A stretch of DNA of 64,000 bases from Oceanospirillaceae bacterium (GCA_013215505.1 JABSQZ010000014.1:105492-169491); one strand, 5' to 3'. Positions 22,702 through 32,635 are shown, numbered from the stretch's first letter. Program-made: numbers and translations. The notes: generated by a model not told the origin, from the sequence alone.

Positions 22702-22732
22702 ACTCTACAACCTCAAGCTAACTTGAGGTCAA
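22702..22732 (-). promoter_or_regulatory. SoxR box inside a 19-bp-spaced promoter
   Basis: CCTCAAGCTAACTTGAGG (22711-22728) differs at one central base from the E. coli soxS SoxR site. On the minus strand it lies between a -35 TTGACC (22727-22732) and a -10 TAGAGT (22702-22707) separated by 19 bases, the overlong spacing that MerR-family activators untwist. The promoter points to the MFS pseudogene; soxR starts 28 bases to the other side, so it may be autoregulated. Confidence 0.9.
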
Positions 22733-22755
22733 GAGCTACTTGCAGGAAAAATAAT

Positions 22756-23211
22756 ATGAACATGAGTATTGGACAAGTGGCTAAGCGAGCCGGAATCAGT
22801 ATCGCCACGCTGCATTTTTATGAACACAAGGGCTTAATTTATAGCGACAGAAATCCAGCCAATCAGCGCCGCTACGACCGGCAGATATTGCGCCGCATAG
22901 CCGTGATTAAAGCGGCACAAAACGTCGGTTTAACCTTACAAGAAATTTCCATAGCACTGGCTCATCTGCCCAAACATAAAGCTCCGAAGAAACAGCAATG
23001 GGAAGAAATGGCACAGGCCTGGCATCAAAAATTAGAGGAAAAAATTAACAGTTTAAAAAATCTGCAGTCGCAGTTGGGCAGCTGTATTTATTGCGGATGC
23101 CTGTCTCTTGAAAGCTGCGCACTCTATAACCCACAAGATTCTAAAGGGATATTGGAGCCGGGGGCTAAGTTGACTTGCGCGCAAGAAGAGACAGTAGCGA
23201 GTAGCGAGTAG
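22756..23211 (+). CDS. soxR: Redox-sensitive transcriptional activator SoxR
   Basis: Start ATG 22756 (AGGA nine bases upstream) gives 151 residues. MerR-type HTH (about 4-70, SIGQVAKRAGISIATLHFYEHKGLI), dimerisation helix (about 80-115), and a CIYCGCLSLESC cluster (CX2CXCX5C) that binds the [2Fe-2S] sensor. SoxR activates target promoters when oxidised by redox-cycling compounds. A matching SoxR box lies directly upstream. The last residues (VASSE) and the TAG stop are encoded by the first copies of the heptamer array that follows, so the C-terminus has been shaped by the repeat. Confidence 0.95.
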   Translation: MNMSIGQVAKRAGISIATLHFYEHKGLIYSDRNPANQRRYDRQILRRIAVIKAAQNVGLTLQEISIALAHLPKHKAPKKQQWEEMAQAWHQKLEEKINSLKNLQSQLGSCIYCGCLSLESCALYNPQDSKGILEPGAKLTCAQEETVASSE

Positions 23212-23290
23212 CGAGTAGCGAGTAGCGAGTAGCGAGTAGCGAGTAGCGAGTAGCGAGTAGCGAGTAGCGAGTAGCGAGTAGCGAGTAGCG
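23193..23290. repeat. Heptanucleotide tandem array A (14 x AGTAGCG)
   Basis: Fourteen perfect copies of AGTAGCG (98 bases). The array starts inside the soxR 3' end and supplies its stop codon. On the minus strand it is open and would read as a repeated LLATRYS peptide; this is a consequence of the 7-base period (three units = seven codons) and not evidence of a gene. Confidence 0.97.
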
Positions 23291-23316
23291 AAAGACTGAC
23301 AGTAATATGGAGACAT

Positions 23317-23365
23317 GGAAGTTGGAAGTTGGAAGTTGGAAGTTGGAAGTTGGAAGTTGGAAGTT
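23317..23365. repeat. Heptanucleotide tandem array B (7 x GGAAGTT)
   Basis: Seven perfect copies of GGAAGTT (49 bases), 26 bases from array A but with a different unit. It lies between soxR and the terminator of the sarcosine oxidase operon. Confidence 0.97.
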
Positions 23366-23465
23366 GAGTATGATTCACATGGCCCTTGTGTCTCAACAGT
23401 TCGGGTTGTTGTATGTGCTCAACTAAAAAACGCTGAGGTTTTAGCAGTGCTTAATCTGCGGGCAT

Positions 23466-23504
23466 AAAAAAACCCGATGGCAGAACCTTAAAACTGCCAC
23501 CGGG
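23466..23504 (-). terminator. Rho-independent terminator of soxBDAG
   Basis: On the minus strand the stem CCCGGTGGCAG / CTGCCATCGGG (plus-strand 23494-23504 and 23473-23483, one mismatch) is followed by seven Ts (23466-23472). It lies about 80 bases past the soxG stop. Confidence 0.88.
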
Positions 23505-23587
23505 ATCAAAGTAAAGCTATTTAATCACAGTTATAGGCCCCTATCTATGAGACCTAAGTAGTAGATTAAGCGCTTTTTTGGATTAAT

Positions 23588-24265
23588 TTATTGCTCTGTA
23601 ATCACCAGCTTAAATTCAGCTGAACAGTCTTGCAACCACAGCCACACATAGTCGGAAAAACTGCGCCTGATCACTAGCTCCCACTGTTGATCCCCAGTGC
23701 GGCTAATGACTGCCTGAGTTTTTGCAAACACAGTAGTCACGACTTTGCCGATGGGAAAACTGCGTGGGTGTACATCTAAAGGCACTGACTTTTGCAGCAC
23801 TTTTTGCACATCTTCGCCCTGCAGGCGCAAAATAGTCTGCCCGCCCGATGCGTTGATTACCGCACAGTGTCCCTGCACGTTATTGACCAGCGCCTGCTCA
23901 ATTTCATAGCTGCGTTCGCCCGGCACGACTACCAACCACTCGTCCGGTGAAATCCAGCGAATCGAAATATCGCCATCCACTACCATTTGCAGTGTACCTG
24001 GCAGTTCCAGCCCTAAGGTTAATTTCACTCCAGAGGTAAAACCGACATTGTCTAAGCGACCGCGCAGTATCAGATGACCGAGTAGTTTAAGCTCAGTTAA
24101 CTGCACGGTACCGGTCTGCCCCAGCTGGGCTTGAGCAACAGTTCCCAGGTCCGCGTGGTGCAGCGGGCTCTGGCCTGTTATTTGACGTTCGGTTGCAGGT
24201 CTCTGCTCGATACAATCGACACTGGCTGCATAATTGAAGGCCTGGTTGTTTTCGCTATCAGACAT
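23588..24265 (-). CDS. soxG: Sarcosine oxidase gamma subunit
   Basis: 225 residues, slightly longer than the usual about 210. It is a GcvT-like small subunit of heterotetrameric sarcosine oxidase. The region ISIRWISPDEWLVVVPG (about 103-120) and the C-terminal SFSDYVWLWLQDCSAEF are typical. It overlaps soxA by 8 bases and is last in soxBDAG. Essential for the complex; its catalytic role is structural. Confidence 0.92.
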   Translation of the reverse strand: MSDSENNQAFNYAASVDCIEQRPATERQITGQSPLHHADLGTVAQAQLGQTGTVQLTELKLLGHLILRGRLDNVGFTSGVKLTLGLELPGTLQMVVDGDISIRWISPDEWLVVVPGERSYEIEQALVNNVQGHCAVINASGGQTILRLQGEDVQKVLQKSVPLDVHPRSFPIGKVVTTVFAKTQAVISRTGDQQWELVIRRSFSDYVWLWLQDCSAEFKLVITEQ

Positions 24266-27200
24266 TTTGACGCTCTCCCTTAGGATCTAAGAATATAGGA
24301 CTGCAGATAGTCGCTTCAATTGCGCTGCCATCGGCTTGCGGATAGAAGACAGTTTCACCCATGCGATTATGTCCATTGCGAATGTATGCCATGGCAATAC
24401 TGTGACCTAAACAGGCGCTGTAATAACTGGAAGTTACATGCCCCAACATTGTCATTGGTATCGATTGCTTTGGATCATCTACCGCCTGTGATCCCTCGGG
24501 GATTACCTTTTTAGGGTCCGCTGTGATTAAGCCCACTAGCTGTTTACGCCCCTCTTTTACACAGTCTTCACGAGCCATGCCACGCTTGCCGATAAAACTA
24601 AAAGGTTTTTTCTGCGATACTGCCCAGCCCATCCCTAAATCATAGGGATGCACTGATCCATCGGTATCTTGACCGGCGATAATGAAGCCTTTTTCCGCCC
24701 GCAATATATGCATAGTTTCTGTGCCGTAAGGCGTCAGGTTATAAGCTGCCCCCTTATCCATTACCGCTTCCCAGATGCGCATCCCATAGTTGGCCTGCAC
24801 GTTTATCTCATAGGACAACTCGCCGGTGAATGAAATGCGGAAAATACGCGCCGGCACTCCCATCACTGTGGCTGCTTTCCAGTCCATGTACTTGAAAGCG
24901 TCATTGCTTAAATCAATATCATCGACCACTTGATCTAATATCTTGCGCGCATTGGGGCCAGTGACTGTGATAGTCGACCAGTGATCTGTGACTGAATTGA
25001 AATACACTTCCAACTCAGGCCACTCAGTCTGCTGGTAAATTTCCAGCCACTCTAATACTCTGGCCGCACCGCCAGTGGTCGTGGTCATCACAAAGTGATT
25101 ATCGGCCAGACAGGCGGTAACACCGTCGTCGAAGACCATGCCATCTTCACCGCACATCAAACCGTAGCGACATTTTCCCACCGCCAGTTTAGCCCAGGCA
25201 TTGGTATAGACGCGCCCTAAAAACTCACGGGCATCCGGCCCCTGAATATCAATTTTACCCAGAGTTGAAGCATCTAATACTCCGGCGCTATCGCGCACCG
25301 CCAGACACTCACGTTCCAGTGATTGCTGCATACTCTCACCCGGCTGTGGGAAGTACCATGGGCGCTTCCAGTTGCCGACATCTTCAAACAATGCACCATG
25401 ATCCAAGTGCCATTGGTGCATCGCCGAGAAGCGCTTGGGGTCAAACAGTTCACCGCAGTTGCGTCCCGCGATTGCACCAAAAGTAACAGGGGTGTAATTG
25501 GGACGAAAGATGGTGGTGCCAGTTTGCGGGATAGTTTTTTGCATCGATTTAGCCGCTATGGCCATACCGTTGATGTTACCCAACTTGCCCTGATCAGTAC
25601 CAAAGCCTAGTGCGGTATAGCGTTTGACGTGCTCTATTGACTCAAAGCCCTCGCGCGTGGCCAGCTCAATACCTGCCGCTGTCACATCATTTTGGAAATC
25701 GACAAATTGCTTGGGGGCCCTGCTCGTCTCTTTAGGGTGTGGAATGTGAAACAGTGCCATAGGCGCAGTTTCTGCCACTGACTCAGCAGTGGCCCCACTG
25801 GCTGTTGCATCAACAGTAAAACCAGCATTATTAGCCGCTTCTGCACCCGCTCTCGTTCCCTGCGCAAGACAGGATTGCAAGTCAAAAGTGCCGCCAATGG
25901 CACCGGCAATTAACTGCTTCTGTACCGTTTCACCGGGGATAAAACCTATTACCTGATCGCTCCAAACTGGCCTGCTGCCAGTGTGGCAAGATAAATGTAT
26001 CGCCGGACTCCAACCGCCGGAGCTGGCGACTGTGTCACAGGAAAGTTGCGAGACCGGACCCGCCAGCTGATCACCTTGACTATTTAGCGAGGCGATACTG
26101 ACAGCAGAGACTCTCTTCGCGCCCTGCACTTCAACCACCGCTGAGCCGGTCAGGACTTTTATGCCCAATTCACGCGCTCTGTCTATAACTGCACTAGTGT
26201 CAGTGCCCTGGTAGCTGCGAGTATCCAAAATCGCCACGACTTCTCGCCCTGCTTCATGCCAGTCAAAGGCCGCCTGATAGCCTCCGTCGTTCGTGGTCAT
26301 CAATACTAACTTTTTACCTGGCACAACTGCATAGCGATTGATATAGGTTGATACCGCATCCGCCAACATACAACCTGGCACATCGTTATTGCCAAACACT
26401 AGCGGCCGCTCGTGTGCTCCACTGGCCAATACCACCCATTTAGTCCGCACGCGATGCATCCGCTGTCGAGACTGATTCTTCTCTGCACGGTCTGCAATAT
26501 GGTCGGTACAGCGCTGATGGATAGTTAAGAAATTGTGATCGTGGTATCCATTAACGGTAGATTTTGGCAACATCATGACATTGTCCAATTCCGCTAATTC
26601 CGCAACTACACTGGCGACCCAGTCCATCGCGGGCATACCGTTGACGCTCTGTTTTGAGTGCAGCAATGCGCCGCCAAATTCCGCTTGTTCGTCGGCGATA
26701 ATCACTCTTGCGCCACTGCGTCCGGCCTCCAGAGCCGCCGACAATCCCGCGGGACCCGCGCCGACAATGACCACATCGGCGTGCTGGTTGTAGTGGTCGT
26801 ATCTGTCCGGATCTGCTTCTAGTGGCGAGCGCCCTAGACCCGCGGCCTTACGAATAAACTTCTCGTAAGTATTCCACATAGATTTTGGATACATAAACGT
26901 TTTGTAGTAGAAACCCGGTGGCATCACGCTGGCACCGACAGTGCCCAAGCTAGCCATCATGTCGAACTCAACATTCGGCCAGCCGTTAGTTGCCTGACAG
27001 ACTAACCCTGCGAATAGCTCTTGCTGAGTGGCCCGTACATTGGGGACTTGAGTCGCCTCAGTGGCACCTAGTTGCATGATAGCGTTAGGCTCTTCCGCAC
27101 CGGCGGCGACTATCCCGCGGGGACGGCTGTATTTAAAACTGCGGCCGACGACGTCTATGCCATTGGCCAGCATTGCCGACGCTAAGGTATCACCGACAAA

Positions 27201-27290
27201 TCCTGGGTAAGTTTTACCGTTGTAACTAAAATTAATTTGTGAGTCGCGCGCAATACGGCCACCCTCTATTAGGCGATTCTGCTGTGCCAT
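24258..27290 (-). CDS. soxA: Sarcosine oxidase alpha subunit
   Basis: 1010 residues, full length. The N-terminal 2Fe-2S-like fold (about 15-100) includes the GDTLASAMLANGIDVVGRSFKYSRPRG-type segment. A NAD-binding domain follows with GAGPAGLSAALEAGRSGA (about 176), and a C-terminal GcvT-type half (about 620-990) binds tetrahydrofolate, so the methyl group of sarcosine can leave as 5,10-methylene-THF. It forms a cytoplasmic complex with SoxB, SoxD and SoxG. Downstream soxG overlaps by 8 bases; soxD ends one base upstream of its ATG. Confidence 0.96.
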   Translation of the reverse strand: MAQQNRLIEGGRIARDSQINFSYNGKTYPGFVGDTLASAMLANGIDVVGRSFKYSRPRGIVAAGAEEPNAIMQLGATEATQVPNVRATQQELFAGLVCQATNGWPNVEFDMMASLGTVGASVMPPGFYYKTFMYPKSMWNTYEKFIRKAAGLGRSPLEADPDRYDHYNQHADVVIVGAGPAGLSAALEAGRSGARVIIADEQAEFGGALLHSKQSVNGMPAMDWVASVVAELAELDNVMMLPKSTVNGYHDHNFLTIHQRCTDHIADRAEKNQSRQRMHRVRTKWVVLASGAHERPLVFGNNDVPGCMLADAVSTYINRYAVVPGKKLVLMTTNDGGYQAAFDWHEAGREVVAILDTRSYQGTDTSAVIDRARELGIKVLTGSAVVEVQGAKRVSAVSIASLNSQGDQLAGPVSQLSCDTVASSGGWSPAIHLSCHTGSRPVWSDQVIGFIPGETVQKQLIAGAIGGTFDLQSCLAQGTRAGAEAANNAGFTVDATASGATAESVAETAPMALFHIPHPKETSRAPKQFVDFQNDVTAAGIELATREGFESIEHVKRYTALGFGTDQGKLGNINGMAIAAKSMQKTIPQTGTTIFRPNYTPVTFGAIAGRNCGELFDPKRFSAMHQWHLDHGALFEDVGNWKRPWYFPQPGESMQQSLERECLAVRDSAGVLDASTLGKIDIQGPDAREFLGRVYTNAWAKLAVGKCRYGLMCGEDGMVFDDGVTACLADNHFVMTTTTGGAARVLEWLEIYQQTEWPELEVYFNSVTDHWSTITVTGPNARKILDQVVDDIDLSNDAFKYMDWKAATVMGVPARIFRISFTGELSYEINVQANYGMRIWEAVMDKGAAYNLTPYGTETMHILRAEKGFIIAGQDTDGSVHPYDLGMGWAVSQKKPFSFIGKRGMAREDCVKEGRKQLVGLITADPKKVIPEGSQAVDDPKQSIPMTMLGHVTSSYYSACLGHSIAMAYIRNGHNRMGETVFYPQADGSAIEATICSPIFLDPKGERQNV

Positions 27291-27291
27291 A

Positions 27292-27618
27292 TTAAACGCC
27301 CTCCTGCACTTTGCTCTGCGCTGGCAGCTTTGCTGCAGCGCTGGTTATACTCGGTTTTTCGCCAATTTTATACACTTCTAAAATCTCATAATTCTGGGTG
27401 TCGCGGGTCATGTTGAAAAACTTGCGACAACCTACAGAGTGCACCCATAACTCATGGTGAATGCCGCGCGGATTGGTGCGGAAGAACATGTATTCTCCCC
27501 ACTCTTTGTCGCTACAGTTCTCAGGATCTAACGGACGTGGAATATGTGCTTCCCCCGCCGCGTGAAACTCTTCCTCTTCACGGTGCTCTTCACAGTGCGG
27601 GCAATAAATATAAAACAT
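27292..27618 (-). CDS. soxD: Sarcosine oxidase delta subunit
   Basis: 108 residues. The zinc-site residues are evident: CPHC at about 6-9, then the conserved H in HHELWVHSVGCRKFFN and its Cys. The pattern WGEYMFFRTNPRG is diagnostic. About 15 residues longer than many SoxD, the extra being at the C-terminus. It lies 11 bases behind soxB in the operon. Confidence 0.95.
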   Translation of the reverse strand: MFYIYCPHCEEHREEEEFHAAGEAHIPRPLDPENCSDKEWGEYMFFRTNPRGIHHELWVHSVGCRKFFNMTRDTQNYEILEVYKIGEKPSITSAAAKLPAQSKVQEGV

Positions 27619-27629
27619 CAGATGACTCC

Positions 27630-28883
27630 TTAGTGAGCGACGCCAGCCGCGCCGTGCTCGTCAATTAACGCGCCGTCGTGGAAGCGGAACATAGAAAACG
27701 GTTTGGCCATGTCACTGGCTTCACCCGCAGCGAGGGTCTCGGCAAAAGCGTGACCAGAACCTGGAGTCGCCTTAAAGCCACCCGTACCCCAGCCACAGTT
27801 AAAGAATAAATTTTCTACCGGCGTCGCTGAAATAATCGGGCAGGCATCTGGACAAGTATCGACAATACCGCCCCACTGACGGTTCATTCGCACTCGGCTG
27901 AATACCGGAAATAGCTCCACAATCGCCTGCACTGTGTGTTCAATAGTGTGGTAGCTGCCGCGCTGTCCATAGCCGTTGTAGCCATCGATACCTGCACCTA
28001 TGACCAAATCGCCTTTATCCGACTGCGACACATAACCGTGTACATGGTTAGACATAACCACAGTGTCCAGGATAGGTTTTATCGGCTCTGAGACTAAAGC
28101 TTGTAATGGATGGGATTCCAGTGGCAGTCTAAAGCCAGCTTTCGCCGCCATCACACTAGAGTTACCCGCAGTGACACAGCCAATGCGATCGGCGCTGATC
28201 ACTCCGTGAGTCTTAGTCATTACTCCGGTAGCCGCTCCGTCTTCCTGAATAAAGTCAACCACTTCACACTGTTGAATCAAATCTACTCCCAGCGCATCAG
28301 CGGCGCGGGCGTAGCCCCAGGCCACTGCGTCGTGACGAGCAACTCCACCACGAGGCTGCCATGAGGCCCCCATAATCGGATAACGAGGTCGGTCAGAGCA
28401 ATCCATCATAGGTACAATTTCTTTGATCTGCTGTGGATCCAGCACTTCACCATCGATACCAAATAATCTATTGGCATTGACCCGGCGTTGGATGTCACGC
28501 ATATCTTGTAGCGTATGGCCTAAGTTCAACACCCCGCGCTGGGAAAACATCACGTTGTAGTTAAGGTCTTGAGAGAGCCCCTCCCATAGTTTCATGGCAT
28601 GCTCGTACAATCTTGCCGACTCATCCCACAAGTAGTTAGAGCGAACAATGGTGGTATTACGGGCAGTATTACCGCCGCCCAAGTAGCCTTTTTCCAGCAC
28701 GGCAACATTAGTAATACCATGTACTTTAGCCAGATAGTACGCAGTCGCTAAGCCGTGACCGCCGCCACCGACGATAATCACGTCATACTTTTTCTTCGGC
28801 TTAGGGTTGCGCCATACTCGCTGCCAGTTCTCGTGATGACTCAAGGCGTGTTTTATCAAGCCGAATCCGGAGTATTTTTGCAT
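27630..28883 (-). CDS. soxB: Sarcosine oxidase beta subunit
   Basis: Start ATG 28883 (MQKYSGFGL, the family's usual opening), with AAGGA 7 bases upstream; a longer frame to 28916 exists. 417 residues. It holds FAD ([19 protein letters not shown] near 35) and covalent FMN, and carries the oxidase site where sarcosine is demethylated to glycine. It is the first gene of soxBDAG. No glyA precedes it and no purU follows soxG, unlike in Pseudomonas aeruginosa. Confidence 0.96.
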   Translation of the reverse strand: MQKYSGFGLIKHALSHHENWQRVWRNPKPKKKYDVIIVGGGGHGLATAYYLAKVHGITNVAVLEKGYLGGGNTARNTTIVRSNYLWDESARLYEHAMKLWEGLSQDLNYNVMFSQRGVLNLGHTLQDMRDIQRRVNANRLFGIDGEVLDPQQIKEIVPMMDCSDRPRYPIMGASWQPRGGVARHDAVAWGYARAADALGVDLIQQCEVVDFIQEDGAATGVMTKTHGVISADRIGCVTAGNSSVMAAKAGFRLPLESHPLQALVSEPIKPILDTVVMSNHVHGYVSQSDKGDLVIGAGIDGYNGYGQRGSYHTIEHTVQAIVELFPVFSRVRMNRQWGGIVDTCPDACPIISATPVENLFFNCGWGTGGFKATPGSGHAFAETLAAGEASDMAKPFSMFRFHDGALIDEHGAAGVAH

Positions 28884-29168
28884 GGGTGAATCCTTGAATT
28901 TAAATGAATGTTGCATTGCTTAGCAGTGTCAGATATACCTTGGACAACTGGCTATTCGCGCCTTGCTAAAAAAGCCCTGCAGAACTTCATTAGTGTAAAT
29001 TCAGATCTGCAGGGGCAACGAAAATTTACTGCTTTCGATATTAGCGAGAGTTGCGCTACGACTTCTACTTCACAGCGACAAAGTACTACTTATCTACGAC
29101 AGCTCAATGCTGGAAAACTAAAGCCACAATAGCGGGCTACAATGCCTGCTGCTGTAAAAATTTAGCTG

Positions 29169-30293
29169 TTAATGATCGATACGCACATCGGACTGAGGTA
29201 CTGAGCAACAGGACAGAATATAGCCGGCTTCGACGTCTTCATCGGTAATCCCACCGTTGTGCTCCATCACGACAGAGCCATCGACCTTGAGCACTTTACA
29301 AGTCCCGCAGATCCCCATGCCACAAGCTTTGGGTATAGTTAAACCCAATTTAGCAGCGGCGCTGTGAACGGTCTCTCCCGGGTGAATTTGAATTGCTTTG
29401 CCACTTTTACTGAATTCGACATTCAGCATATCTGCTGCATCCAATGCATCCGCTACATCGACGGCGATTTCGGCGTGATCTAGAGCCTCCTGCTCGACCT
29501 CAACCGGGGTGGCACCAAATGATTCTTCATGGTAGTGACTCATGTCAAAACCAGCCTGAATCAGTATTTTCTTAACAGCGCTCATATAGACTTCGGGACC
29601 GCAGCAGTATATTTCACGCTGCATGAAATCAGCTGAGATCATCCTCAGCTTATCGACATCCAAATAACCCCGATAACCAGACCACGCCTGGCCAGTTTCC
29701 TGGCGCTCGCAGATGAAGCTGAGTGAAAAGTTACTGATCCGCGAACACATATGCTCCAGCTCGCGGTGATAAATAATATCTGCCGGGGTGCGGGCACTGT
29801 GCACAAATTGCATGTCCACTTCAGCATTAGTATCAAAATACCAGCGAGCCATCGACATCACCGGGGTGATTCCCACGCCACCGGAGAGCAGTAAGACTTT
29901 GTTCGCGGGATGATCTATGCAGTTAAACAATCCTACCGGCCCGTGTACGGGTACTTCGTCGCCCTCGCGCATATTATCGTGCAGCCAGTTCGACACGTGC
30001 CCGCCAGGGATACGTTTAATCGTCAGTGAAAAACTGTAGGGAACTGAAGGCGAGCTGGAAATAGTATATGAGCGCATCACTTGCTGATTGTCTATCTCCA
30101 ATTCCAGGGTGACAAACTGACCGGGTTTAAAGAAGAACATTACTGGCTGTTCTGCCATAAAACAAAATGTTTTTACATCGGCGGTCTCTTCTATCACTTT
30201 TACACAGCGGACCATATGGCGGCCGTTGCTCCAGGTTTTAGTATTGATGTCATGTAAGTAGGAATGGCTCTGCACAGTTGCTGCTTTACTCAT
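29169..30293 (-). CDS. gbcB: Glycine betaine demethylase reductase subunit GbcB
   Basis: Start ATG 30293 (MSKAATVQSHSYL) gives 374 residues, close to known GbcB; a longer frame to 30428 is less likely. FAD domain with RSYTISSSPS (about 108), NAD domain with LLSGGVGITPVMSM (about 170), and a C-terminal plant-type [2Fe-2S] domain with CGMGICGTC...C (about 325-365). It passes electrons from NAD(P)H to the Rieske oxygenase GbcA, which removes one methyl from glycine betaine as formaldehyde. It is divergent from gbcA across 350 bases. Confidence 0.93.
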   Translation of the reverse strand: MSKAATVQSHSYLHDINTKTWSNGRHMVRCVKVIEETADVKTFCFMAEQPVMFFFKPGQFVTLELEIDNQQVMRSYTISSSPSVPYSFSLTIKRIPGGHVSNWLHDNMREGDEVPVHGPVGLFNCIDHPANKVLLLSGGVGITPVMSMARWYFDTNAEVDMQFVHSARTPADIIYHRELEHMCSRISNFSLSFICERQETGQAWSGYRGYLDVDKLRMISADFMQREIYCCGPEVYMSAVKKILIQAGFDMSHYHEESFGATPVEVEQEALDHAEIAVDVADALDAADMLNVEFSKSGKAIQIHPGETVHSAAAKLGLTIPKACGMGICGTCKVLKVDGSVVMEHNGGITDEDVEAGYILSCCSVPQSDVRIDH

Positions 30294-30643
30294 GGGATAC
30301 TCTCTAGCTCGTCTATAATATTTCTGAAAAACCGCGATAGTTTTTATATACTGAGGGTGCGATTTGGCCCCCATCATCTGCTCAGTGTTGCTACAGATAT
30401 TGTCCAATAACGACAACAAGCTGCTCAACTTTGTCTCAGAGCAGACAAGTACAGCGTTTCAATCAAATTTTTTAAGTTTACAAGTCGAATAACAGATAGA
30501 TCTTGGTCGCAATCAGACAGTTTTTTGTAGCAGTTTTACGCGAGTATCTGCAGCTAATGAAATGCCGAATAAATCTCCCCTGTTCCTCTACCCGTTGCAG
30601 TGGCGAAATCACCAATAAAACTATGATGTAAAGGATCCAGGAC
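30294..30643. promoter_or_regulatory. Divergent gbcB/gbcA control region
   Basis: 350 bases between divergent genes, expected to hold both promoters and GbdR sites. I cannot point to a specific operator with confidence. AT-rich tracts occur at 30455-30500. Confidence 0.4.
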
Positions 30644-31906
30644 GTGAACCAACACGATTTAATCAATATAAAGTTTATCGATTACCCGCAGGCGCGCGGC
30701 GAGATGTACCGTTTATTAGCATCACGCAAGGGTAACTTGTCACTGCCGCAACCCCTGTATAACGATCCACATATGTTTAAAGTAGACATGGAGGAGATTT
30801 TTCAGAAAGAGTGGATATTTGTCGGTATGAGTTGTGAAGTACCCGCTAAGGGCGACTATATCACTGTTGATGTTGGCCAAAACTCGGTGCTGATTGTGCG
30901 TGACGCAGAGGGGCAAGTCAGTGCATTTCACAATGTCTGTCGCCACCGCGGTTCTAAGTTGTGTGATGCCAAAAAAGGCAAAGTGGCCAACTTGGTCTGC
31001 GCCTACCATCAGTGGACTTTCGATCTTAAAGGCAACTTGCTGTATGCCGGTTCCGACATGGGCGAGAACTTCGATTTAAAAGAGTACGGTCTGAAAAAAG
31101 TGCACTGCAAAGTGGCCGGTGGTTTCATTTTTATCTGCCTGGCCAGAGGCGATGCCCCGGATATTGAGCCGTTGTCGGCAACCCTAGATCACTACATGGA
31201 GCCCTATGACATTGAAAACGCTAAAGTGGCACTACAAGTAACGATTGAGGAAGCCGCCAACTGGAAGCTGGTGTTGGAAAACAACCGCGAGTGCTATCAC
31301 TGCAATGCCTCCCACCCTGAGCTTTTGGGTAGCTTGTTAGAGTTTGATGATACTGAAGACCCAAGAGCCACGGATGAGTTTAAAGCGCATTGCGCACGCC
31401 AGGCAAAGGCTTGGGAGGCGGAGGGAATCCCGCACAAACATGTCTCTCACGGCCTTAAAAACCGCATAGTACGCATGCCGTTAAAAGAGGGCACCCATGT
31501 TATGACTATGGATGGCAAGGCCGCCTGCAGCAAGATGATGGGGAGAATCAAGAACCCGGAACTCGGCTCTATGCGTATCTTGCACTTACCTAATTCCTGG
31601 AACCACATGCAATCTGATCACTGTGTGGTATTTCAGGTAATTCCTGTTTCTGCGCAGAAAACCTTAGTGACCACTAAGTGGCTGGTGCACAAAGACGCGG
31701 TAGAAGGCGTCGATTACGATGTCGCCCGCCTGCGTGAGGTATGGGATGCGACTAACGAACAGGATAAAATTCTTGCCGAGCGCAACCAGTTAGGTATTAA
31801 TTCTATTGGTTATCAGCCCGGCCCCTACTCAGAAACTTACGAGTTCGGGGTGATTAATTTCGTCGATTGGTACAGTGAAACTGTACGTAAGAATCTAGAG
31901 GACTAG
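30644..31906 (+). CDS. gbcA: Glycine betaine demethylase, Rieske oxygenase subunit GbcA
   Basis: 420 residues from a GTG start with AAGGA at 30631-30635; a later ATG at 30702 is possible. Rieske [2Fe-2S] site: CRHRGSKLC (about 105) and CAYHQWTF (about 121). Mononuclear iron site: NRECYHCNASHPEL (about 216-229). The enzyme converts glycine betaine to dimethylglycine and formaldehyde, together with GbcB. A strong hairpin follows the stop. Confidence 0.95.
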   Translation: MNQHDLINIKFIDYPQARGEMYRLLASRKGNLSLPQPLYNDPHMFKVDMEEIFQKEWIFVGMSCEVPAKGDYITVDVGQNSVLIVRDAEGQVSAFHNVCRHRGSKLCDAKKGKVANLVCAYHQWTFDLKGNLLYAGSDMGENFDLKEYGLKKVHCKVAGGFIFICLARGDAPDIEPLSATLDHYMEPYDIENAKVALQVTIEEAANWKLVLENNRECYHCNASHPELLGSLLEFDDTEDPRATDEFKAHCARQAKAWEAEGIPHKHVSHGLKNRIVRMPLKEGTHVMTMDGKAACSKMMGRIKNPELGSMRILHLPNSWNHMQSDHCVVFQVIPVSAQKTLVTTKWLVHKDAVEGVDYDVARLREVWDATNEQDKILAERNQLGINSIGYQPGPYSETYEFGVINFVDWYSETVRKNLED

Positions 31907-31920
31907 TCCTTTACCTGCTT

Positions 31921-31962
31921 TAAGAGTTGTTGGATGTTCGTCTAAAACACCAGCAACTCTTA
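31921..31962 (+). terminator. Hairpin downstream of gbcA
   Basis: TAAGAGTTGTTGG (31921-31933) pairs with CCAGCAACTCTTA (31950-31962), a 13-bp stem with one G-T pair, starting 15 bases after the gbcA stop. The T-rich tail is loose (TTTATTTT about 10 bases on). Confidence 0.6.
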
Positions 31963-32635
31963 CTCTTGGGTTTATTTTAGGCAAACATGATCCAGATCTA
32001 CAATCCTCCCAACTTCGCTAACATTGCGCCCTCAATAACTCAGCTAGCTTTAATGACAATTTAGTGCGCTGCTGCTCTTCTAATAGCGTCAGCCAGTCCT
32101 TCAAGCTCAATCAAAGCAAACGCTTTTCGCACAGCTTTATGTACTTAGCCCGCTGCGCAATAGACAATAAGAGACTCCAATCAGTCGCGAATTTTCTCTA
32201 TACTGGTAAAGCCTTTTGCCCTGCAACAGACTGCGCAGCACAACTTCGGGAATTTACCTGCTTGCTTAACGATTAGCCGAACAGGGAAGTTGCAATAAGC
32301 CCGGCGGTTAGCAACTAGATGACAGCTAGGCTAGATTTCTAAGGGATAGTCCTAAATTTTGTTAGATGTTTTTGCAAATATTATGTAACTTCAATAAGCA
32401 CTGTCTGCCGCTGGCAGCAAAAAATCCGGTATTTGCTGCGGCTTGTCAGCCAATACAACACTGAGCCTAAACAACTTTTCAGAATCAATGCTATTTTCCT
32501 CAGGCAGATCTATAGCGCAAAAAATTCACAATTTATTCAATAAAAAAGTAATTTGATTAAGCTGTGGCAGCAGCCACTTTACCCTCTATAATTAATCTGT
32601 TATATAACTTAACTTTTTGTGTTTCCTGGACCTAT
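31963..32635. other. Long intergenic region before the GGDEF-EAL gene
   Basis: About 670 bases without a supported gene. One 70-codon open frame (32064-32276) has no recognisable similarity or ribosome-binding site. The part 32480-32635 is AT-rich and probably contains the promoter of the next gene. No structured RNA was recognised. Confidence 0.4.

Noticed and set aside
23193..23365. CRISPR array
   Set aside because: Unit is 7 bases without spacers; no cas genes.
23053..23396. Minus-strand open frames reading LLATRYS and TSNFQLP repeats
   Set aside because: They arise because a stop-free 7-base unit repeats in all frames; no ribosome-binding site or domain supports a protein.
30294..30643. 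GbdR operator
   Set aside because: No motif I could distinguish from background by eye; left as a general promoter region.
32064..32276. 70-codon frame in the gap after gbcA
   Set aside because: No similarity, no ribosome-binding site, unusual composition.
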